Of a stretch of DNA of 47,482 nt, positions 7,428 through 15,971 are shown piece after piece. The notes under the pieces are model-generated. The model was not told the origin of the DNA and ran no database searches. It saw only the letters and a list, made by a program, of their open reading frames with translations. Positions within the stretch are counted from its first letter, which is position 1. Every line of letters begins with the position of its first letter. The stretch covers positions 1-47,482 of the forward strand of contig CAWKPB010000010.1 in assembly GCA_963851405.1 (NCBI GenBank), read 5' to 3'. The stretch comes from JANPBY01 sp963851405. Lineage in GTDB: Bacteria > Actinomycetota > Actinomycetes > DATJPE01. The position numbers were made by a program, and so were the translations under genes.

Positions 7428-8363
7428 ATGCGAGTGGTGATCGCCCTGGGGGGCAACGCCCTGCAACGGCGGGGTGAACGGATGACGGTGTCCAGTCAGC
7501 GTGCCAACGTGGCGGTGGCCTGCCGGGCCATCGCACCCGTCTGCATCGACCATGAGGTCGTCATCAGCCATGGGAACGGGCCGCAGGTGGGCTTGCTCGC
7601 TCTACAGGCAGCGGCGTACGGCGATGAGGAGTCCTATCCGTTTGACGTGCTCGGCGCGCAGACGGAAGGGATGATCGGCTATCTCATCGAGCAGGAGTTG
7701 GGGAACCTGCTCCCCTTCGACACACCGTTGGCGACGGTGTTGACCATGACCGAGGTGGCCGCGGACGATCCCGCCTTTGCGCATCCGACGAAGTTCGTCG
7801 GCCCGGTCTACGACGAGCAGACCGCACTGGCGTTGGCTGTCGACAAGGGTTGGACCGTCCGGCCGGACGGGGATGCCTGGCGCCGAGTCGTCGCCTCGCC
7901 CAAGCCGCAGCGCATCTTCGAGATCCGCCCGATCACCTGGTTGCTCGAGAACGGGGCCGTGGTCGTGTGCACCGGCGGCGGGGGCATTCCCACGATGTAT
8001 CGGCCCGGCACCAAGCAGTTGATCGGCGCTGAAGCCGTCATCGACAAGGACCGGTCCAGCGCGGTGTTGGCGAAAGATCTGAACGCCGACGCCCTGGTGA
8101 TCGCCACCGATGCCGACGCGGTGTATCTGGAATGGGGAACCGAGGCGCAGCGTGCGGTGGCCGAGGTCCATCCCGACGCGCTGGAGGAAGCGCAGTTCCC
8201 CTCGGGGTCGATGGGCCCGAAGGTCGAGGCGGCGTGCGCGTTCGCCCGATCGGCTCCCGGTCGGGTCGCCGTGATCGGAGAGCTGAATGAGTTGGCGGCC
8301 CTTCTGGACGGGACGGCTGGAACACGCGTCACGACCGCCGCTGAGGGAATCGCCTTCCGCTGA
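7428..8363 (+). CDS. arcC: Carbamate kinase (orphan)
   Basis: 311-residue amino-acid-kinase-fold enzyme that makes ATP from carbamoyl phosphate and ADP. Motifs include IALGGNAL at the N-terminus, SHGNGPQVG, CTGGGGIP and the nucleotide-site GSMGPKVEA. It lies 12 nt after truA on the same strand. No arginine deiminase (arcA) or catabolic ornithine carbamoyltransferase (arcB) gene is nearby, so its pathway here is not evident; allantoin/oxamate or purine breakdown are other sources of carbamoyl phosphate. Confidence 0.93.
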   Translation: MRVVIALGGNALQRRGERMTVSSQRANVAVACRAIAPVCIDHEVVISHGNGPQVGLLALQAAAYGDEESYPFDVLGAQTEGMIGYLIEQELGNLLPFDTPLATVLTMTEVAADDPAFAHPTKFVGPVYDEQTALALAVDKGWTVRPDGDAWRRVVASPKPQRIFEIRPITWLLENGAVVVCTGGGGIPTMYRPGTKQLIGAEAVIDKDRSSAVLAKDLNADALVIATDADAVYLEWGTEAQRAVAEVHPDALEEAQFPSGSMGPKVEAACAFARSAPGRVAVIGELNELAALLDGTAGTRVTTAAEGIAFR

Positions 8364-8406
8364 ACGGGGGTTCCGCGGCTGGCGCGTCGGGGGCATCATC
8401 ACCGCC

Positions 8407-8826
8407 ATGGAACGGGTCACCGGCGTCGGCGGAATCTTCGTGCGTTCTCGTGATCCTGAGAAGTTGGCCACGTGGTACGCCCACCACCTCGGGCTACCGG
8501 TCGAGGACGGAGATGCCGCAGCGGAGTTGCCGTGGCAGGGTCCTGGGGCGACGTTGTGGGCGGCCTTCCCGCAGGACACCGAGTACTTCGGGCCGGCCGG
8601 GCGCGAGTGCATGCTCAACTTCCGCGTGTCCGACCTCGACGCGATGTTGACGCAACTGCGATCGGCCGGGATCCGGGTCGAACCCGAGATCGAGGAGTCC
8701 TCGTACGGCCGGTTCGGGTGGACCGTCGACCCGGAGGGTCGGCGCATCGAACTCTGGGAGCCACCGACCCAGGCGGCTGGCTCGGACGAGCACGAGACCG
8801 CCGGTCCGGAGAACTCGTTGGCCTGA
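8407..8826 (+). CDS. VOC-superfamily (glyoxalase-like) protein
   Basis: 139 residues with the paired beta-alpha-beta-beta-beta repeats of the vicinal-oxygen-chelate fold: GGIFVRSRDPEKLATWYAHHLGL at the N-terminus and the C-terminal signature WTVDPEGRRIELWEP. Related proteins include glyoxalase I, dioxygenases and antibiotic-binding proteins, and the substrate cannot be inferred. ATG 8407 starts the conserved fold directly. It sits between arcC and an ABC-F ATPase, all on one strand. Confidence 0.85.
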   Translation: MERVTGVGGIFVRSRDPEKLATWYAHHLGLPVEDGDAAAELPWQGPGATLWAAFPQDTEYFGPAGRECMLNFRVSDLDAMLTQLRSAGIRVEPEIEESSYGRFGWTVDPEGRRIELWEPPTQAAGSDEHETAGPENSLA

Positions 8827-8846
8827 CACCGGGTGGGCCAGGCAAG

Positions 8847-10538
8847 ATGCCGGGCGTGGGACACATCGACATCAATCGGGTCGGCTTCGTGCTGCCCGAT
8901 GGCCGCGTCCTTCTTGACGAGGTCACCTTCCGGGTTGGAGAGGGCGCCAAGGTCGCCCTGGTCGGCGCGAACGGCGCGGGCAAGACCACGCTCCTGCGCA
9001 TCGTCATGGGCGACCTCGACGCAACCAGCGGCAGCGTGACCATCTCCGGCGGCCTTGGGGTGATGCGCCAGTTCGTGGGATCGGTGCGCGATGAGTCGAC
9101 GATTCGTGACCTGCTCCTGTCCGTGGCACCGCCGCGCATTCGTGAAGCTGGGGCCGGCTTGGAGGCGGCTGAACTGGCCATGATGGAGAGAGACGACGAG
9201 CCGGCGCAGTTGGCATACGCCCAGGCGATCTCCGACTGGGCCGACGCCGGTGGATATGACATCGAAGTGACCTGGGACGCCTGCTGCACCGAGTCCTTGG
9301 GCATCCCCTGGTCGTCGGCCCAGTGGCGCGAGGTACGGACCCTGTCCGGCGGGGAGCAGAAGCGGCTGGTGCTCGAGGCGTTGCTCAGGGGACCGGATGA
9401 GACCTTGCTGCTCGATGAGCCGGACAACTACCTGGACGTTCCCGGCAAGGAGTGGCTCGAGCAGCGGTTGCGCGAGTCGGTCAAGACGGTGCTGTTCGTC
9501 TCCCATGACCGTGAGCTGCTGGCCCGTACGGCGACCCGGGTCGCCAGTCTCGAGCTGGGAGCCGCCGGTAACTCAGTGTGGATCCACGGGGGTGGGTTCG
9601 GCACGTTCCATGAGGCTCGTCGACACCGGTTCGATCGCTTGGAGGAGCTCCGCCGTCGGTGGGACGAGGAGCACGCCAAGATCAAGGCACTCGTTTTGAT
9701 GCTCAGGACCAAGGCGGCCTACAACGACGGACTGGCCAGCCGCTACCAGGCGGCCATGACCCGGCTGCGGAAGTTCGAGGAGGCGGGCCCTCCGACGGAG
9801 ACCCCTCAGGAGCAGCACGTGAAGATGCGGCTGCGTGGCGGGCGCACGGGCAAGCGGGCCGTGATCTGCGAGGACCTCGAGCTCACCGGCTTGATGAAGG
9901 CCTTCGACCTCGAGGTGTGGTTCGGCGAGCGGGTCGCGGTCCTCGGCTCAAACGGGTCGGGCAAGTCCCATTTGCTGCGGTTGTTGGCCGTCGGTGGCAG
10001 CGACCCCGACGTCGAGCACCGGCCGGTCGGAGACGTGCCCATCAGCTCGGTGGCCCACAGCGGCGTGGCCCGCCTCGGGGCACGAGTACGGCCGGGCTGG
10101 TTCGCGCAGACTCATGAGCACCCCGAGCTCGCCGGCCGCACTCTGCTCGACGTGTTGTGGCGTGGGGACGACCACCGTGCGGGCATGGGGCGGGAGCAAG
10201 CAAGCCGGGTCTTGGACCGGTACGAACTGGCCGGAGCAGCCGAGCAGAACTTCGAGTCCCTGTCAGGCGGCCAGCAGGCGAGGTTCCAGATCCTGTTGCT
10301 GGAGCTGTCTGGCGCGACCCTGCTGCTCCTCGATGAACCGACCGACAACCTCGACCTTGCCAGCGCCGAAGCCCTCGAGGAGGGACTGGCCAGTTACGAG
10401 GGAACCGTAATGGCCGTCACGCACGACCGTTGGTTTGCGCGGTCCTTCGACCGCTACCTCGTCCTCGGGGCCGACGGCTCGGTGTATGAGTCCGATGAAC
10501 CGGTATGGGATGAGGGACGGGTCGTTCGCGACCGTTGA
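8847..10538 (+). CDS. ABC-F family ATPase
   Basis: 563-residue soluble protein with two ATPase domains and no membrane segments, hence ABC-F: members act on the ribosome as translation factors or give resistance to ribosome-targeting antibiotics. Domain 1 has Walker A GANGAGKT, signature LSGGEQKR and Walker B LLLDEPDNYLD. Domain 2 has GSNGSGKS, LSGGQQARF and LLLLDEPTDNLD. The linker between them is Arg/Lys rich and helical (about residues 250-320). The start may be ATG 8847 or GTG 8856. Whether it is a housekeeping or a resistance type cannot be told from the sequence alone. Confidence 0.9.
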   Translation: MPGVGHIDINRVGFVLPDGRVLLDEVTFRVGEGAKVALVGANGAGKTTLLRIVMGDLDATSGSVTISGGLGVMRQFVGSVRDESTIRDLLLSVAPPRIREAGAGLEAAELAMMERDDEPAQLAYAQAISDWADAGGYDIEVTWDACCTESLGIPWSSAQWREVRTLSGGEQKRLVLEALLRGPDETLLLDEPDNYLDVPGKEWLEQRLRESVKTVLFVSHDRELLARTATRVASLELGAAGNSVWIHGGGFGTFHEARRHRFDRLEELRRRWDEEHAKIKALVLMLRTKAAYNDGLASRYQAAMTRLRKFEEAGPPTETPQEQHVKMRLRGGRTGKRAVICEDLELTGLMKAFDLEVWFGERVAVLGSNGSGKSHLLRLLAVGGSDPDVEHRPVGDVPISSVAHSGVARLGARVRPGWFAQTHEHPELAGRTLLDVLWRGDDHRAGMGREQASRVLDRYELAGAAEQNFESLSGGQQARFQILLLELSGATLLLLDEPTDNLDLASAEALEEGLASYEGTVMAVTHDRWFARSFDRYLVLGADGSVYESDEPVWDEGRVVRDR

Positions 10539-10554
10539 GCAGCCGAGCGAGCGG

Positions 10555-10989
10555 CTAGCGCCGGAAGTCATCCTTGATCGACCGCGAGATGAAGGTGGCG
10601 ATCAGAGCGAGGAGCGCTCCGATGGCCGCGACCCAGAACCCGTAGTCGACATCGTTGAGCAGGAAGTCGCTGACGCTCGTGGATCCTCGCGTCTGGAAGA
10701 CGAAGTCCGCGAGCATGCCGCCGACCCAGACGAAGCCCAGAAGGGACAGGAACTGGCTGCCCGCAACGCTGGACGCCAGCAGGATGAGCGACCCCAGGAG
10801 GAGGACGAGACCCAGCGAGGCGAGGAACGCGGCTTCACTGAGGCCCGCATAGCCCTGCCACAGGCCACGGATGGCGAGCTCGTAGGGCTTGCGTTCGTCC
10901 CAGAACGGCAAGAAGACGGAAATGAGCACCGCAATCGATGCAAGCAACGACAGCGGTCCCCCCACGGAACCTTTGATCATGGTGGCCAT
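10555..10989 (-). CDS. Four-helix membrane protein of unknown function
   Basis: 144 residues with four hydrophobic segments: SLLASIAVLISVFLPFW, AAFLASLGLVLLLGSLILLA, a LSLLGFVWVGGMLADFVF segment and FWVAAIGALLALIATFI, plus a short basic C-terminus. I do not recognise a family with certainty. The start is ATG at 10989 (or 10980). It lies alone on the minus strand, convergent with the ABC-F gene (16 bp apart) and divergent from rplM. Confidence 0.75.
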   Translation of the reverse strand: MATMIKGSVGGPLSLLASIAVLISVFLPFWDERKPYELAIRGLWQGYAGLSEAAFLASLGLVLLLGSLILLASSVAGSQFLSLLGFVWVGGMLADFVFQTRGSTSVSDFLLNDVDYGFWVAAIGALLALIATFISRSIKDDFRR

Positions 10990-11061
10990 GATGCCGTCTC
11001 GACAGCCCGAAGTGGAGGCCGTTTGGCCGCTATGGGCCGTTCGGCCGACAGATGTGTGCTT

Positions 11062-11091
11062 TTGACCCTGGGTGCGGCCTCCGCGTATCCT
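11062..11091 (+). promoter_or_regulatory. Strong housekeeping promoter for rplM-rpsI
   Basis: -35 TTGACC (11062-11067), 18-bp spacer, -10 TATCCT (11086-11091). It is the best primary-sigma match in the window. It gives a leader of about 58 nt that contains a small GCCCGC/GCGGGC hairpin (11101-11119) before rplM. Confidence 0.8.
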
Positions 11092-11156
11092 CAACCGGTT
11101 GCCCGCCGCTCGCGCGGGCGTTCGACTCCCGCAGCGACCAGTGAAGGCCTTTGACC

Positions 11157-11600
11157 GTGCGCACGTACACCCCGAAGCCCACCGACGTCCAACGCCAATG
11201 GCTGGTCATCGACGCCACCGACGTCGTCCTGGGTCGGCTCGCCTCTCAGGCGGCGATCCTTCTTCGCGGCAAGCACAAGGCCGTCTATGCCGCGCATGTC
11301 GACATGGGTGACTTCGTGGTCATCATCAACGCGGACAAGGTCGCGCTCTCTGGCAACAAGCGCGACCAGAAGATGGCCTACAGCCACTCGGGCTACCCCG
11401 GTGGTCTGCGCGCGGTGCCGTACAAGGACCTGCTGGCCACGCGCCCCGAGAAGGCCGTTGAGAAGGCGATCAAGGGGATGCTCCCGCACAACACTCTCGG
11501 CCGGCAGATGTTCAGCAAGCTCAAGGTCTACGCCGGACCGACCCACCCGCACCAGGCCCAGCAGCCGGTGCCGTTCGAGATCACCCAGGTCGCGCAGTAG
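11157..11600 (+). CDS. rplM: 50S ribosomal protein L13
   Basis: 147-residue early-assembly protein of the large subunit. GTG 11157 gives the family start VRTYTPKPTDV and is spaced about 8 nt after GAAGG; the in-frame TTG at 11151 would be too close to that site. Motifs are IDATDVVLGRLAS, RGKHK and MLPHNTLGRQMFSKLKVYAG. It forms an operon with rpsI, 65 nt downstream. Confidence 0.97.
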   Translation: MRTYTPKPTDVQRQWLVIDATDVVLGRLASQAAILLRGKHKAVYAAHVDMGDFVVIINADKVALSGNKRDQKMAYSHSGYPGGLRAVPYKDLLATRPEKAVEKAIKGMLPHNTLGRQMFSKLKVYAGPTHPHQAQQPVPFEITQVAQ

Positions 11601-11665
11601 GCGCGCCCGAGCCGCTGACTCTTGTCGGCGGTCGTCGTACGACTCACGCAACAACGAAAGGACCC

Positions 11666-12196
11666 GTGGCAGTGACCGAGGCCACCACAGACATCCTCGA
11701 CGAGGACGGCTCCGTCGATGACGCCGCCGGCGACGAGACCGAGGCCATCGAGGGGGGCGACTTCACGTCGCAGACCGAACCCTCGGCGCCGCCCCGCGAG
11801 GTCGTGACCGCCCCTGCAGCGGCCACCGGCCGTCGCAAGGAAGCCATCGCTCGGGTGCGGATTGCTCCCGGCACCGGGCGCTGGACCGTCAACGGTCGTG
11901 AGCTCGCGGACTACTTCCCCAACAAGGTGCACCAGCAGATGGTGGCCGAGCCGTTCCACGTACTCGAGCTGGACGACCGCTACGACGTGATTGCGCGGGT
12001 CCACGGCGGGGGCTCCGGTGGCCAGGCTGGCGCCTTGCGGCTGGGCATCGCCCGGGCTCTCAACGAGGTCGACTCCGAGGGAAACCGTCCTTCACTGAAG
12101 AAGGCCGGGTTCCTGACGCGCGACGCTCGGATCAAGGAGCGCAAGAAGGCCGGACTGAAGAAGGCCCGTAAGGCTCCGCAGTACTCCAAGCGCTGA
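11666..12196 (+). CDS. rpsI: 30S ribosomal protein S9
   Basis: S9 reaches the ribosomal P site through its C-terminal tail, here ending KAPQYSKR. The conserved core starts at GRRKEAIARVR. The first 45-50 residues form an acidic extension (many Asp/Glu), a feature of actinobacterial S9. The start may be GTG 11666 or GTG 11672. The length with the first start is 176 residues. Confidence 0.97.
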   Translation: MAVTEATTDILDEDGSVDDAAGDETEAIEGGDFTSQTEPSAPPREVVTAPAAATGRRKEAIARVRIAPGTGRWTVNGRELADYFPNKVHQQMVAEPFHVLELDDRYDVIARVHGGGSGGQAGALRLGIARALNEVDSEGNRPSLKKAGFLTRDARIKERKKAGLKKARKAPQYSKR

Positions 12197-12208
12197 TCGC
12201 AGCCGGAT

Positions 12209-13558
12209 GTGGCCAGGATCTTCGGCACCGACGGTGTTCGTGGGCTGGCCAACCGCGACCTGACGGCCGAGCTCGCGCTCGACCTGTCCGTGGCCGCGGC
12301 GCACGTACTGGCCGATCTGGGCGCTTTTGAGGGGCACCGCCCAATCGCCGTCGTGGGTCGTGACCCGCGGGCGTCGGGGGAGTTCCTTGCCGCGGCAGTC
12401 TCCGCGGGCCTGGCCAGCGCCGGAGTCGATGTCTTGGATGTCGGGGTCTTGCCGACCCCAGCGGTGGCCTTCCTGACCCAGAGCTCCGGGGCCGATCTCG
12501 GGGTGGTGCTGTCGGCCTCGCACAATCCGATGCCCGACAACGGGCTGAAGTTCTTCGCCCGCGGTGGAGTCAAGCTCGACGATGTCGTCGAGGATGCGGT
12601 CGAAGCCCGGATGCGCGAACCCTGGGATCGTCCAACCGGCGCCGCGGTGGGGCGGATCCGCCCGTTCCCGACCGGTGCCGACGACTACTTGTCCCATCTG
12701 GCCGCGGGCGCGCCGGCCTCTCTGGCCGGACTCACCGTCGTGCTCGACTGCGCCCATGGCGCCGCCTCGGTCGTGGGTCCCGAAGCCCTACGCCGTGCCG
12801 GAGCCTCGGTGATCGCTGTGGGCTGCGAGCCGGACGGCTGGAACATCAACGATGGCTGTGGCTCCACGCACCTCGCACCACTCCAGCGCGCCGTCCTCGA
12901 GCACGGAGCCGATGTCGGGCTCGCGGTGGACGGCGATGCGGACCGTTGCCTGGCGGTCGACGCGAACGGCGCCGTCGTCGACGGTGACCAGATCTTGGCT
13001 GTTCTTTCCGTAGCCCTGCGTGAAGAGGGCCGCCTCGCACACGACACCGTCGTCTCGACCGTCATGGCCAATCTGGGATTCCGGCTCGCGATGGATCGTG
13101 AGGGGATCAAGGTCGTCGAAACGGCGGTCGGCGACCGCTACGTCCTTGAGGCGATGCGCAACGGCGGCTATGTCCTGGGCGGCGAGCAGTCCGGGCACCT
13201 CCTGCTGCTGGACACCGCCAAGACGGGTGACGGACTGCTCACCGGCCTGACTTTGGTGGCCCGGATGGCGGGGACCGGCAGGAGCCTCGCAGACCTCGCA
13301 TCGGTGGTCGAGCGGCTGCCCCAGGTCTTGGTCAACGTCTCTGGGGTCGACAAGGACGGGGTGGCCGGTTCTCCCGCGATCGTCGATGCCGTGGCGGCTG
13401 CTGAGGCGGAGCTCGCAGGGCGAGGCCGGGTCCTCCTTCGGCCCAGCGGGACCGAGTCGCTGGTTCGGGTGATGGTGGAGGCGCCGACCCACGAGCAGGC
13501 GGCCTCGATCGCGGAGCGGCTGGCGGTCATCGTCCGGGCGGAACTCGCGCTTCCCTAA
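12209..13558 (+). CDS. glmM: Phosphoglucosamine mutase
   Basis: Converts glucosamine-6-phosphate to glucosamine-1-phosphate for UDP-GlcNAc and cell-wall synthesis. It starts with GTG (ARIFGTDGVRG). The active-site phosphoserine is Ser104 in SASHNP, the metal loop is DGDADRC, the sugar-binding GGEQSGH is near residue 325, and the phosphate-binding RPSGTE is C-terminal. 449 residues, typical. It lies 12 nt after rpsI, so it is probably co-transcribed, and precedes glmS, which makes its substrate. Confidence 0.97.
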   Translation: MARIFGTDGVRGLANRDLTAELALDLSVAAAHVLADLGAFEGHRPIAVVGRDPRASGEFLAAAVSAGLASAGVDVLDVGVLPTPAVAFLTQSSGADLGVVLSASHNPMPDNGLKFFARGGVKLDDVVEDAVEARMREPWDRPTGAAVGRIRPFPTGADDYLSHLAAGAPASLAGLTVVLDCAHGAASVVGPEALRRAGASVIAVGCEPDGWNINDGCGSTHLAPLQRAVLEHGADVGLAVDGDADRCLAVDANGAVVDGDQILAVLSVALREEGRLAHDTVVSTVMANLGFRLAMDREGIKVVETAVGDRYVLEAMRNGGYVLGGEQSGHLLLLDTAKTGDGLLTGLTLVARMAGTGRSLADLASVVERLPQVLVNVSGVDKDGVAGSPAIVDAVAAAEAELAGRGRVLLRPSGTESLVRVMVEAPTHEQAASIAERLAVIVRAELALP

Positions 13559-13606
13559 CCACGATCGGGTCCGACGTCGCTCGAGCGGCTTCGGTGGGCG
13601 GGGCCG

Positions 13607-13612
13607 TACGCT
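13607..13612 (+). promoter_or_regulatory. -10 box of a leaderless glmS promoter
   Basis: TACGCT lies 7 nt before the glmS ATG, so transcription would start at or next to the start codon. No Shine-Dalgarno sequence is present before glmS, in agreement with a leaderless mRNA. Confidence 0.55.
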
Positions 13613-13619
13613 GGTTGCC

Positions 13620-15467
13620 ATGTGCGGGATCGTGGGCTACGTCGGAGACCGTCCCGCTCTCGAGGTGATCATGGGTGGCCTGCGCCGGTTGGAATACCGC
13701 GGGTACGACTCCGCCGGCGTCGCGCTCTTGGCTGACGGCCACCTCGCCACAGCCCGCAAGGCCGGCAAGCTGGTCAACCTCGAGGCGGTGCTGGCCGGCG
13801 ATCCGTTGCCCGCTGCGACCGTGGGACTAGGACACACGCGCTGGGCCACGCACGGCGCCCCCAACGACCGCAACGCGCACCCGCACCTCGACGATTCAGG
13901 TCGAGTCGCGGTCATTCACAACGGCATCATCGAGAACTTCGCCCAGCTCCGGGCCGAACTAGAAGCGCGGGGGCGCGATTTCCGCAGTGACACCGACACC
14001 GAGGTCGTGTCGCACCTGTTGGCCGAGGAACACGCCGACATCGGGGACCTCGCCGAAGCGATGAGGCGGGTTTGCCGTCGACTGGACGGGGCGTTCACCT
14101 TGGTTGCGTTGCACGCCGACGAACCCGACGTCGTTGTCGCGGCCCGCCGCAACAGCCCGCTGGTCGTCGGTCGTGGGAACGGCGAGAACTTCCTGGGATC
14201 CGACGTCGCCGCCTTTATCGAGTACACCCGTGAGGCCGTCGAGCTCGGACAGGACCAGGTCGTCGAGTTGCGCCGGGACTCGGTGATCGTCACGCACTTC
14301 GACGGGAGCCCGGCCGACGTGAAGGAGTACCACGTCGACTGGGACGCCTCGGCAGCCGAGAAGGGCGGCTACCCCTGGTTCATGGCCAAGGAGATCGCTG
14401 AGCAGCCGCGGGCGGTTGCCGACACGTTGTTGGGCCGGATCGGACTGGACGGACGGCTGGTGCTCGATGAGATGCGGCTGTCCGACTCCGAGCTGCGCGA
14501 GGTCGACAAGATCGTGATCATCGCGTGCGGGACGGCGTACCACGCGGGATTGCTGGCCAAGTACGCCATCGAGCACTGGACCCGGATCCCGTGCGAGGTC
14601 GAGCTGGCCTCGGAGTTCCGCTACCGGGATCCGATCCTGACCCGGTCCACGCTGGTCATCGCGATCAGCCAGAGCGGGGAGACCATGGACCTGCTCATGG
14701 CGCTGCGGCATGCCCGTGAGCAACGAGCCAGGGTCCTCGCGATCTGCAATGTGAACGGCTCGACGATCCCGCGTGAGTCGGACGCGGTGATTTACACCCA
14801 CGCCGGTCCCGAGGTCGCGGTCGCCTCGACCAAGGGCTTCCTCACTCAAGTCGTCGCGGTGCAGTTGGTTGCGCTGTACCTCGCGCAGGTGCGTGGGTCG
14901 AAGTGGGGCGATGAGATCCACGCGCACGTGCGCGAGCTCTCGACGATGCCCGACAAGGTCGACCTCGTCCTCGACACGATTGAGTCGGTACGGGCACTCG
15001 CGCGCGAGCTCGTCGACGCGCCGGCGATCTTGTTCCTCGGTCGCCACGTGGGTTACCCCGTTGCGCTCGAGGGCGCGCTGAAGCTCAAGGAACTCGCGTA
15101 CATGCACGCCGAGGGCTTTGCGGCGGGAGAGCTGAAACATGGTCCGATCGCCTTGATCGAAGATGGGCTCCCGGTCGTCGTCGTGGTCCCCTCGCCGCAG
15201 TCGCGCGGTCTGTTGCACGCCAAGATCGTGTCCAACATCCAAGAGATCCGGGCCCGGGGCGCCCGCACCATCGTGATCGCCGAGGAAGGCGACGACGCGG
15301 TGACTCCGTACGCCTCCGACTTGATCCGCATCCCCGCGGTGCCGACCTTGTTGCAGCCGCTCGTCGCGACCGTGCCGCTTCAGGTGCTGGCGTGTGAGCT
15401 GGCCACGCTGAAGGGCTACGACGTCGACCAACCGCGCAACCTGGCCAAGTCGGTCACCGTCGAGTAG
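13620..15467 (+). CDS. glmS: Glutamine-fructose-6-phosphate aminotransferase (isomerising)
   Basis: Makes glucosamine-6-phosphate from fructose-6-phosphate and glutamine, the entry step to peptidoglycan amino sugars. Cys2 (MCGIVGYVG) is the N-terminal nucleophile of the glutaminase domain, followed by LEYRGYDSAG and HTRWATHG. Two SIS sugar-isomerase domains follow (ACGTAYHAG, SQSGETMD, then GRHVGYPVALEGALKLKE, and AGELKHGPIALI). The C-terminus DQPRNLAKSVTVE is canonical. 615 residues. Confidence 0.98.
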   Translation: MCGIVGYVGDRPALEVIMGGLRRLEYRGYDSAGVALLADGHLATARKAGKLVNLEAVLAGDPLPAATVGLGHTRWATHGAPNDRNAHPHLDDSGRVAVIHNGIIENFAQLRAELEARGRDFRSDTDTEVVSHLLAEEHADIGDLAEAMRRVCRRLDGAFTLVALHADEPDVVVAARRNSPLVVGRGNGENFLGSDVAAFIEYTREAVELGQDQVVELRRDSVIVTHFDGSPADVKEYHVDWDASAAEKGGYPWFMAKEIAEQPRAVADTLLGRIGLDGRLVLDEMRLSDSELREVDKIVIIACGTAYHAGLLAKYAIEHWTRIPCEVELASEFRYRDPILTRSTLVIAISQSGETMDLLMALRHAREQRARVLAICNVNGSTIPRESDAVIYTHAGPEVAVASTKGFLTQVVAVQLVALYLAQVRGSKWGDEIHAHVRELSTMPDKVDLVLDTIESVRALARELVDAPAILFLGRHVGYPVALEGALKLKELAYMHAEGFAAGELKHGPIALIEDGLPVVVVVPSPQSRGLLHAKIVSNIQEIRARGARTIVIAEEGDDAVTPYASDLIRIPAVPTLLQPLVATVPLQVLACELATLKGYDVDQPRNLAKSVTVE

Positions 15468-15540
15468 CCCGCCGCCGGCGCGCCCTCCTCGCGAACGCCG
15501 CGAGATGGCCGGGCACTCCCCGCGAATGCTGAGAAGCGGT

Positions 15541-15562
15541 CCCTTTCTCCGCAGAGAAAGGG
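15541..15562 (+). terminator. Terminator-like hairpin after glmS
   Basis: A 9-bp perfect stem CCCTTTCTC / GAGAAAGGG with a 4-nt loop. A smaller hairpin CTCGCG/CGCGAG lies upstream at 15488-15504. Neither has a long T tract. Together they fill the 147-bp glmS-acpS gap before the acpS promoter. Confidence 0.5.
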
Positions 15563-15602
15563 CGCCTTCTCCGCTTTCGGCGGGCGCGGGGGAGTCAGCG
15601 CC

Positions 15603-15608
15603 TACGCT
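15603..15608 (+). promoter_or_regulatory. -10 box of a leaderless acpS promoter
   Basis: TACGCT is followed by 6 nt and the acpS GTG at 15615. The hexamer is identical to the one before glmS. No ribosome-binding site is present. Confidence 0.5.
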
Positions 15609-15614
15609 GAAACC

Positions 15615-15971
15615 GTGATCGTGGGTATTGGGGTCGACGTCGTGGATGTCGAGCGCTTCGAGAAGACGCTGGAGCGCACCCCGGGCCTGATCGGCCGGTT
15701 GTTCACCCCCGCCGAAGCCACGCTCCCTCCCGGGTCTCTGGCTGGACGCTTCGCCGCCAAGGAGGCGCTCGCCAAGGCGCTCGGCGCGCCAGCCGGGCTC
15801 CGCTGGGTGGATGCCGAGGTGGTCAAGGATTCCGACGGCCGGCCGTTCTTCGTCGTGTCAGGCACCGTGGCCGCCCTGGTCGAGAAGCTCGGCGTGGGCA
15901 TCATCCACCTGTCGATCAGTCACGACGCCGGTATCTCCTCGGCCATGGTCGTTGTCGAGGAGGCCCGGTGA
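15615..15971 (+). CDS. acpS: Holo-[acyl-carrier-protein] synthase
   Basis: Transfers 4'-phosphopantetheine from CoA to acyl carrier protein. 118 residues, with the metal-binding GIGVDVVDVERFE at the N-terminus, the FAAKEALAKALG motif and C-terminal HLSISHDAG. The start is GTG with a leaderless-type promoter. Its last bases overlap the GTG of the next gene, so the two are coupled. Confidence 0.96.
   Translation: MIVGIGVDVVDVERFEKTLERTPGLIGRLFTPAEATLPPGSLAGRFAAKEALAKALGAPAGLRWVDAEVVKDSDGRPFFVVSGTVAALVEKLGVGIIHLSISHDAGISSAMVVVEEAR

Noticed and set aside
8472..8846. N-terminal extension of the ABC-F protein by 125 residues
   Set aside because: The upstream part is the VOC gene read in another frame; the ABC-F domain begins right after ATG 8847.
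7602..9506. 634-codon open frame on the minus strand across arcC, the VOC gene and the ABC-F gene
   Set aside because: Antisense shadow of three clear genes in high-GC sequence; its composition is Arg/Gly/Asp/His-rich and it has no domain.
13959..15431. 490-codon minus-strand open frame inside glmS
   Set aside because: Mirror of glmS codons; no start context and no homology pattern.
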